From the NCBI RefSeq assembly GCF_040436345.1, contig NC_133230.1:11914197-11978196 (forward strand): a stretch of 64,000 nucleotides of DNA, read 5' to 3'. How positions within the stretch are numbered: position 1 is the stretch's first letter; each line of letters opens with the position of its first letter. Source of the DNA: Pagrus major. Taxonomy: Eukaryota; Chordata; Actinopteri; Spariformes; Sparidae. Shown piece after piece: positions 55,099-64,000 of this stretch. Position numbers and translations under genes: made by a program. Under the pieces are notes generated by a model that saw nothing but the letters and a program-made list of their open reading frames with translations, did not search any database and was not told the DNA's origin.

Positions 55099-57224
55099 AT
55101 TGCCATTACTTTTATATTATTTAGCCATATTTTATAATGCTGTGGTAAACCAGTGAGTTAGTTGCCAGTGAATGATGATAATCTAGGTAAAACTATCAAA
55201 TTACACAGCCATTACACTGTCATCTATAATAATAGACAGATTGCTCTTTAATCACCTTAATGTACTTAAATGTAACAGAAGGTAGAGAGTTTTTATTTGT
55301 TTGTGTTTTATTTCATTATAAATGGAATACTATGTTTTTTATGGTGTTAGTTTGACAATATAATCTATTTAAAAACATTACTTTTGGCTTTGGTAACTTG
55401 TTGTGGGCACTTTTAATAATCTTGTACCTTCAATTAAAAAAAACCTGAACAGTTAATTGACAAAGATATAAAATAATTGTAATAGGAAGTAGGTTTCAGC
55501 CTGAATTTTTTAATAGATGTCAGTTTAAAACAAACACTCACTTTGGAGAAACTGCAGAAAATGTAAAAACTGACCTTTTCATCTCTAGTTCACCCCAAAC
55601 TAGGAAGCAGAAAAAAGCAATGCAATGATATATAATACATGAATTGTTTCAGAAAAGAAGAGGTGAATTGGGCAATTTTTCTGAGGATCTCATGATGGTC
55701 TCACACACACATAGTTGCACAGACATTCACTTGCAGACATGGTTCACGTGGTAATGGCACATAGTAAATGCTTTGTCATGCTGACGGATACAAAGTGCTT
55801 TCAATCACTCAAATTGCGTAGAATTAAAGAAAAACTTGAGTAAGTCTGGGTGTGTCTGTGCCTCAGGCAGACAATACCACAGCCCTGACAACAAGGAGTT
55901 GATTACCAAAAGTCTCTGTGGCCATCAGAAGTTCTCTGCTTGAGGAATGCACATGCTCATGATGAGTTAAAAGGTCAGAAGTATATTGAGGTGACAGGAT
56001 CAAACATGCTGTAAAAGTGTTAGCCAGTGAAATCTTAAAATCAATGAAAGCAGATACGAAAACAGTATATTCTTCAGTTATCAATCCAATACAAACATGT
56101 TTTGCAGGTAGCTTCATCTGCAACACATACCTAACAAATAAACTCCAGAGAGTTTACACGTACATGTTCAGGGAGCGCAGTCTCTAACTCATCTCACTCA
56201 TCCCACACAGCCAGTTTTTCTAGTTTATTTTCCTCTTGTACACAAACTAACGCTCAAAGGTATTTGTAAGATTTGCCTGGAATTTTAACATATTTTTTAA
56301 CATATTTTTTTTAAAAGTGAGATCATAGAAACAAAAGTGTTGACATTATGTCGGAGATGACTATATATTTATATTTTGTTTTGCAGAGATGTCTGCTGGA
56401 GTTAGCATGCTAACCAGCATGGTGCCTGCCAGGCATACTCCCCTCAGCTAATAGGGCCACTTACCTCCATGGCTAACTGAGGTACATTTACATTTAGCAG
56501 ACGCTTGTCCAAAGTGACTGTACGGACCCTGTGACAAGCATCGGCCACTGTGTATCTAACATACAAACAAAATGAATAATCACTCGATTGATCAAAAGAT
56601 CCAGTGTTAGTCTGGTATGTGCTGACAAACACATTTTTGTACAGACGCTTCAAAGCTGTGATTGCTTTTAGCCGAATCAACATTTGTGCATTAAGCATCA
56701 GAGCGTTGGGTAGTTTCCTTCAGTCAATACGTATTGACTTTAAATGTAAAACCTGCTGAGATTTACTGGAAAGATGAACGTGTGAATGCTGTACAGTGCT
56801 AATTTAAGGGTCATTCACCATAACTGTTTATTGATGTGATAACCAGAGACAAGCAGCTTCAGGAGATCGCCGACTTTCTTGTCCTGTTACGTACTGTGAT
56901 GTGATAAGACTATAGCTCTGCTGTCGTAAGAAACTCTCAACTTTTTAGTGCTATAAATCTCAGCTAGGCCCCAAAAACGTTATTGGATGATGGAAAAAAA
57001 ATGCATTCTCATCCAAGTTGCAAACAAAAATAGTTTTCTCAGTTCCTGATTAGCAGTCTTTAGAAAAGGGTTTCACCAGCTGCTGTCACGTTTCTGCTCT
57101 GAAACAATAAACAGCAGCGAGTTTAAGAAATGAAACTCAGAATACTTTTACAGACAAATCCACTCTGTTTCATTTAATAGCATAAATATGTAGATTAATA
57201 TTGGTCAGCGCCATTCTATAAGAG

Positions 57225-57425
57225 CTGCAACTAATGATTATGGTCATCATCGATTAATCTGTCCATTATTCTCTGGATTGTTTTGTCTATAAAATGCCAG
57301 AAAGTAGTAAATATATCCATTATGATTTCTCATTGTCCAAAGTGAGTCGTCAAATGACTTGTTTTGTCTGATCAGTTTGAAAGTTTGAAGATGTTCCCAG
57401 ACAACAGCAAAACCAGTGTTTTTTT
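57225..57425. repeat. Interspersed repeat, relative of 37680
   Basis: GAGCTGCAACTAATGATTATGG and CATCGATTAATCTGTCC are the left part of the family also seen at 37680; the block ATGACTTGTTTTGTC follows. It is incomplete on the right. Confidence 0.55.
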
Positions 57426-57893
57426 AGTTTTTTAGTTTGACCTTTGTATTTCATGCCACAGGTTCCAGTTCAGTGAAGTACAACAAGAGATGAAGACCCT
57501 CTAAACTTCATCATCTTCATCATTTCACGTCCTGGTTCTGAAGTGGAGCCGCTCTGACAACAGTTATTCCTGTAAGCACAGCTTTGATTAAACTTTTCCA
57601 ACATCCTGTCAAATCAGGAAGTATTTGTGTGTGTGTGTGTCCTCATTGTGTGTTTTGTAGAAACCTGCTGGCGAACAGGGTTTATAATCATAAGTGCTGA
57701 TGTGTTGTGTCACTTGACTTCTTGTATGTACTTGCCTGTCATGGGTTTATCTCACATCCCCTTTGTGGTCGTGTGACTGTGTACCTCTGTGTTTTTCTTA
57801 TTAATACCATCGTCTGTCCCGCAGGTTTCCAGCGCACCATGATTCAGTGACATCATTTAACAGACTTGATATTTCCTGGGTCAGCTGAGTACT

Positions 57894-60800
57894 ATGACGA
57901 CACCAAATGGCTACTCCATCAACGCAACCCGGTCTGACGAGAGCGAGGATGAGGAACCCCTCATCGAGAATGATGCAGGTGAGTTCATCTGTGTAGCAGG
58001 TGTTCAGAGTATTCAGTTCAGATGTAATAAGTAATATTACACTCGAGAGTGAGGTTTACCATCAGAAGCGGCATGACAGTGACGCAGTCAGGACCGAAGT
58101 GCTGTCATTAAAGCTCAACCTCAAGTGCGATTATAAAATTGTTGCTAACAAAATATAAGACATAATCAAATGCTAGTTTACGAGGTGTCATTACTGACCT
58201 TACCCTTAGTAACGACCTAGCAACGGAGACAATTTCTAATCATAATAATAGTAATAATAATGTTAAACAACTTTATTTATATAGCACAATTCATGCATAA
58301 AATGCAACACAAATTGCTTAACATAGAAGCAATTTTTTTAAATAATATAATAAACAAGTGAATTATAACAGCAGGAGAGGACAAGAAACCAAATATTGCG
58401 ATTTGCAATTAAGTTATGAAGAAGCTAAGCTATCTCTGCTTATCTGTCTTAATTGAAACTATCTCGGCTTCTGTTCACAACATGGAGAAGGTGTTTACAG
58501 TAATGACTGCTGCACAATAATCTGCTTTTTACCTTCTCTTTCTGTAGTTGACAGGCCATTCTGGTTAGTCAGCAAGTTTCCAGGTCACACATCAGCACAT
58601 CACTGGTTAGAGATTACCTGTTGGTACTCTGAATCACATGCTTCTGACATAAAGACAAAGAAAGGCAGTAGAGTTAGCTCTTACTCTGCTGGGATTCAGA
58701 CACAATTAAGACAGAAGAAAATGTTTGCTCATATCCAGAGTCATTCGAAAGAGAACATTTGAAAGCTACTATTACTTACAAGTTGATTGACAGCTCTTAA
58801 TACATGGATGAACACAAGGCAACAACATGGTATATGTTATTAAACATTTTCACACATAGAGAGAAATAACATACATTATATAGATACAATACAATACAGA
58901 AATGAGTGATAAAATGTACAAGAAGAGAAGCTTTAAAATCTAATACGCAAAGAAACCAGACTGTTAATATTGTTGTTTTCTATATAAACAGCCCATCCAA
59001 AGTGCTGCTCGGTCCGCCTCAACCTGGCCATCCTGATGAGCCTCGGCTTCTCCGTGGTCTACGCTCTCCGGGTCAACCTCAGTGTTGCCATGGTCGTCAT
59101 GGTGAATACAACTGACCCTGAACCAGCCAAGAACAGCACCGTCTTCCACGCTTGTCCACTGCCACCAGGGACGGAAAACAGTAGCGATACTTTCTCACAA
59201 CCTGCCGGGGTAACAAACATTTATATTATCAAGATATCATGTTGTCGGTCAGTTTGTGTCTTTAAAATTAAGGAGGTTATGTCAAAGTTAGAGACCTGAG
59301 AGGGGGAAAGTGCAGGCGCTGCATTATTGATAACTGTCAGCCTTTCTTCATATACTATGAATGTGGCCCAAAATAGATCTCAATACAATCTTCTTTGACC
59401 CTATTTGCACATTTATAATAAAGACATACTGCATACAACCTCTATGACAAGATTAGAACTGGGTCTTTGTTGAAAACTCAACTTAAATCAGATGTGAAAT
59501 ACTCCCTCTCTCCGTCCTCTACTCCCAGGTCCCTCAGTATCCGTGGGACTCTGAGACTCAGGGCTGGCTGCTGGGAGCCTTCTTCTTCGGCTATCTGTGC
59601 ACACAGATCCCGGGCGGCTACCTGTCTGGTCACTATGGCGGGTCTATCTTTCTGGGTTTGGGTGTTCTGGGCACTGCTGCCCTCACCCTGCTCACCCCTG
59701 TGGCTGCCCAGATGGGGTCATACTGGCTGTTTACACTACGAGCTTTGGAGGGCTTTGGGGAGGTGAGAGTGTGTTGAAGCATAATATGTGACCTTTAACA
59801 AACTAAATATTGAAATATTAAACTAAATATATCTTATCGTAGAGGAAATCTTTAAAATATTACTGCTATCACCTTCCTCCTATCTGACTTCCTGCCTCCA
59901 TGTTTCCTCTCTAGGGTGTGACGTTTCCGGCCATGATGGCAATGTGGGCTCGGTGGGCTCCTCCGATGGAGCGCTCTCGCCTGATGGCCTTGTCGGGATC
60001 TGGGTCCAACTTCGGAGCCTTTTTGGCTCTGCCGCTCACTGGCTACATCTGCCAGACGTTAGGCTGGCCCGCTGTCTTCTACATCTGTGGTGAGGGAGGG
60101 AAACACAAACCCAAATAGAGTCAACACACTCTCGTACATCATGACACGCTTTAGTCTCTCAGTACTAAGGCTACACAACAGTAATGTTTTGCCAATCTCA
60201 TTAGCAGTAATTCTCTATGGGATTTTAATGATGTGCACCTCTTTGCACCACACATTTACAGCAGCATGATGTTCTGATAACCTCAAGCTTTTACTGAATA
60301 CTAGCACCGTTCCTTTAATTATTCACCAGCTTATTGCAATAAAAGGTTTCTCTATCTCTGTGTCTCTCATTCAGGAGGTGCCGGCTGCATCTGGTCGATC
60401 TTCTGGTTCGCTTTAGTATCCGATGACCCTCGCACCCATCGTCGAATCAGCGAAGAGGAGAGAGATTACATCATAAACTCCATCGGACCTCAGGTACATA
60501 TGAAACATTAACAGCCAAGCACGTTTCTTGCTCTACGTTTTCTATTGTGTAGCTGAAAACAAGGAACATACAGGATAAACCACAAAACAACACGAAACAT
60601 CTAAACCATAAACCCAAACCATGAAGCTGCCAAGAGGGTTTTATCTAATCATTTGGAAGGTTTTTGTAGCTGCTAAACTGATTCAATTAATAATTGAGTC
60701 TAGCTATGAGTCAGAAAGTGAGAACGAGAGTTTTAGATCTAATGAAACTGAGTTTTTCCTCACACTTCTGCTCGACATTGACAAGTTTTACCACCCTCTG

Positions 60801-63077
60801 TGTTATTTTGAAGTTCCCTATCAAACTTCCTTTTTCCATTTCCCTCACTCTTCTTTCTTTTTATTACTTTCTCTCCCCGCAGCTGTTATTTTGCATTTAG
60901 CTGTGAAGTGTTAGCTGGGATTTTCCTGTCATTTATGTGTAGTGTTTTCTAAAGATGTTGTCATTAATCTGAACTGAACCTGCAGGGCACAGGTCACGGC
61001 TGGTCCGTGCCCCTGGCATCCATGATGCTGTCGGGCCCTCTGTGGGCCGTCATCATTGCCCAGATGTGTTCAAACTGGTCCTACTACACCCTGCTCACCT
61101 CCCTGCCCACCTACATGGATCTCATCTTGCACTTTGACCTACAATCTGTGAGGATTCAATTTATTTGTTTCTCTGTTTCATAAAAATAATATAAAAATAA
61201 TAAAAAAAATAAACTGTAGGAATATCGACGGTGGCTCAGTTTCTTTTCAACATCTCTGTCTTTCTCTCTCTTTCCAGAATGGTTTCCTCTCCGCTCTGCC
61301 GTACCTGGGTGCCTGGATAGTCTCAAACCTGTCAGGTGTCGCAGCAGACTACCTCATTGAGAGGAGGGTGTTCAGCGTCACCGTCGTCCGTAAGCTCTTT
61401 ACTTTCCTGGGTAAGGAAACCTTTCTTATACCAATATTTAAAGACACATTTATTTATTAATTACAGACTAAAAACCTTTGACCGCATTTGATGTCCCACA
61501 CGTCGTTAAATGGAGTAATGCTGCCCTCTTGTGGTGTAGATCCAGTTTGTTGAAATGAACACAAACGAGTAAACAGACCACATTAAATGTCATTCAGGTC
61601 AAGTGTTACAACTAAATACTGAAAGACAAAGAGAACCAGTGGTATTAGAGATATTTACTGGTGTCTCCTCTCCTCTCTGCAGGTCTGTTGCCGGCTGCCG
61701 GTTGCCTCGTGGCTGTGAGTTACGTCGGCTGCGACCACATCCTCACCATCACCTTCCTCACACTCTCCACGACCATAGGAGGGATCACCGCCGCTGGAAT
61801 CTATATGAACCAAATAGACATCGCTCCTCGGTGGGTGTTACCGTCCAAATATAGTTTATAAAAATCTAAAATATAGTTTTAGAATGATAAAACAGACAGA
61901 AGCAGCAAATTGTGACATTTATAGTACGAACCTGAAACCAGAGCATGTTCTCTATTTCTAATAGTACTATGATGATGTGGATAAGTTTCAATAAAATCAT
62001 CCAGTTTTGGTCCTTCTGACTCATAAATTAAGACTGTGACACATAAAGTAAGTGTGACACACTAAATTAAATCTAGCAACAGTGATATAACTCCTTATCT
62101 GATGCAAAGTCGTACATTTCAAGCTGATAACTTACTCGCTCTCACTTTCTTCGTATTTTAAATAAATTCTGAAGAATATTATTTCCTCTTTCCTGCAGGT
62201 ATGCTGGATTCCTTCTGGGACTCACCAACACATTTGGGACCATTCCTGGAGTCTTGGCACCGATTGTTACAGGATACTTTACTGAAGATGTAAGTCTCTA
62301 AAAAGTACAGACTTTAATTACCTGCAGATGTGTTAAGACATCAATAGGAGGTGACAGACTGAGAAACAGAGTTTCACACATAATTGATTTACCCGGTTTA
62401 GATATTAGGGACATTCTTTTGCTGAAGTGTTACATGGCTGATCTTTAATATTTTATATATATATATATGCAAGATAAAAGGTTAGTTTTGATATCCGGAA
62501 ATTAAGTACGTGTCAGAGTCGAAAAGCCAGTGAAACAAGACTAAAGTCTAAAGATAAGTTTAGTTTATTATGAGAAGGAGCACATTAAATTGAAGGCGAT
62601 ATTATCTTGTCTTCTAATACAATATATACTTATATATACTATATAAGCACTCAACAAAACAATCAAGGTTCAATGTTCTGCTTGATTGTCATTAGACAGT
62701 ACAGGATTGTGCAATGAAATGCAGTTGAAGCTTCACCGCTACATACACAGAAACAGATATTCAAATAAATTAGACCTTTTTTTTAATAATAAATGGTCAA
62801 TAAAATAGAACAAGGTGTATAAAAGAAGCACTGAAGGAATAAACACTGTACATAACAGGTCACTGAGGTAGTGCACCACTGATGTCTCTTCTTCTTCTGT
62901 GGTTGTCAGCACACCCTGGCAGGCTGGAGGAAGGTGTTCTGGTTGGCAGGCGGGATCAACATCGGCGGTGCTCTCGTCTACACCATATTCGGCAGCGGGA
63001 AGGTCCAGCCGTGGGCCATCACAGAGGAGGAGAGAGAAGAAGCTGAGAAAAAGAGGAGCAGGTCTATCTCCACATAA
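57894..63077 (+). CDS. slc17a5: Sialin-type lysosomal anion transporter (SLC17 family)
   Basis: Twelve-segment major facilitator that exports sialic acid with H+ from lysosomes. Coding exons: 57894-57978, 58992-59209, 59529-59762, 59915-60089, 60375-60493, 60986-61147, 61278-61410, 61683-61830, 62199-62289, 62910-63077; 510 residues (human sialin 495). N-terminal DEEPLI fits the acidic dileucine lysosomal signal. [11 protein letters not shown] keeps the Arg mutated in Salla disease (R39 in human). SLC17 motifs [32 protein letters not shown] and [11 protein letters not shown] are present. NTT and NSS sequons lie in the first luminal loop. One oddity: the conserved His after TFPAM (human H183) is Met here. 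It may therefore be a sialin-like paralogue rather than the strict slc17a5 orthologue. Confidence 0.88.
58255..58400. repeat. Dispersed fish repeat fragment
   Basis: ACTTTATTTATATAGCACAATTCATGCA is the typical opening of a dispersed family, here in the first coding intron of the sialin gene. Confidence 0.45.
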
Positions 63078-64000
63078 AACAGGAAAACAACACAAACTGA
63101 AGTGGCAGACGTTGCACAGTTTTAAAAGACATTTTAACCCAGTGTACAGAAAAGCTGATTTAGAGGACTACCTACCGAGATATTTGCAGTATTCACACTT
63201 AAGGAATATGAAGAGCACGAGAGTCGTACCTACATTTAAATAACTGGACCAGGATCGTTTGATCGAGATTCATTTACAAGTGGTTTCGACAGTGTTTGAA
63301 GAGTTTGTATCAAAAATATGCACCTATGTTTCTACAGTAATTCCAGCAAAGACATAAAGGATTTTAAAGCAGTTTTACACATCAGAATTTTATTTACGGC
63401 ACATTTTTAAAGTTAGTGTGAGACAGCAGACAGATGGAAACACTACATCAACACCTGCTGGATATTCACTGCCTTTACCAATCAGGAAGCTGTGATTGCT
63501 TTTACTCTAGTTCTGTTTCCTGTTGTTGAATGTCACATACTTTAACTATTACATTCTGATGTGATATTTGCATTATATAATACATGGACTTTACGGTACC
63601 TCAGGTTAGACCAAAACAAATCAAATCATGTGATTTCTTTTTAGTATGTTTGAAACTTTTTTACAGAGAAGGATTTTAAGGTGCTGCTCTGTTTTCTGAC
63701 CACTTCTGGGCTGTCTAGTAGGACCAAGAGAAGCACTTTTCACATATCAAAATACACCAAAAGCCTTATATTTCATAACAGTGGCAACATTTCTAGGAGA
63801 TGGTTTTCATTCAGTCTTCAGAAAGCCACTGTTCTTTCGTTTCTTCCGTAAACCAAAGCAACTCCTACTGCCAAGACTGGAATATTTGTAGTAAAAGTGC
63901 CACAAGTTCTGACCTACTTTTCGCGTGAATTTGCAGTGTTTTTAATTGTTTTTCCGAGTTTACTGCCTGTTTTTCATAATTCCTTCAACTACAAGAATCA
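63078..64000. other. 3' flank of the sialin gene
   Basis: Probably 3' UTR at first. I see no AATAAA on the plus strand in this stretch, so the transcript end may lie outside the window or use a variant signal. No other gene was recognised up to the edge. Confidence 0.4.

Larger units (their letters stand above)
54392..57893. other. 5' introns of the sialin gene with repeats
   Basis: A probable non-coding exon lies at 57463-57569, between CCACAG and CCT|GTAAGC. The coding exon opens after CCCGCAG near 57825. Between them are a TTAA-flanked MITE (54749-55098), a decayed relative of the 42253 element (about 56260-56480), a short block with TTTACATTTAGCAGACGCTTG (56478-56530) seen widely in fish, and a repeat at 57225-57425. 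No other gene was recognised. Confidence 0.5.

Overview
The window is teleost (spiny-rayed fish type) nuclear DNA. It holds spliced genes with short GT-AG introns, two promoters shared by divergent genes, microsatellites, and many short inverted-repeat DNA transposons of kinds common in fish. One gene, fabp10, is known from fishes, amphibians and birds but not mammals. All calls rest on reading exons by eye against remembered vertebrate protein families. No search was run.

Layout, left to right. A repeat-rich edge (1-2218) carries the 3' flank of kdm1b, a flavin histone demethylase on the minus strand (2219-9386, 21 coding exons). It shares a promoter with cfap69, a sperm and olfactory cilium protein on the plus strand (9947-19304, 23 exons). 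Next is a repeat-filled stretch with two unexplained coding-like exons (22317-22406 and 23351-23500). Then come the Na+/H+ exchanger slc9a1 (28034-37136, 12 exons), the bile acid carrier fabp10 (39338-40180, 4 exons), the splicing factor srsf10 (41199-45495, 6 coding exons) and the connexin gja9 (49194-50699, coding region in one exon), all on the plus strand. mycbp (minus, 51990-53739, 5 exons) faces gja9 tail to tail. It shares a second promoter with a sialin-type lysosomal transporter (plus, 57894-63077, 10 coding exons).

The genes are not an operon and have unrelated jobs: chromatin, cilia, pH regulation, lipid carriage, splicing, gap junctions and lysosomal transport. Links that can be read from the sequence are few. 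Two genes tied to motile cilia, cfap69 and mycbp, each have an RFX X-box or near X-box in their shared promoter. Three of the eight genes (cfap69, srsf10, mycbp) carry an intron with hallmarks of the minor (U12) spliceosome.

The most interesting signals are: the srsf10 minor intron, with AT-AT ends and an apparent GA-rich regulatory exon inside it; the cfap69 and mycbp U12 introns; a 31-unit TG repeat that is the only tract in front of a kdm1b 3' splice site; a perfect X-box upstream of cfap69; a possible 66-residue microprotein, or alternative cfap69 tail, at 22317-23500; and a sialin in which a family histidine is replaced by methionine. No retrovirus, LTR element, Polinton, toxin gene, CRISPR array, rRNA or tRNA was recognised.
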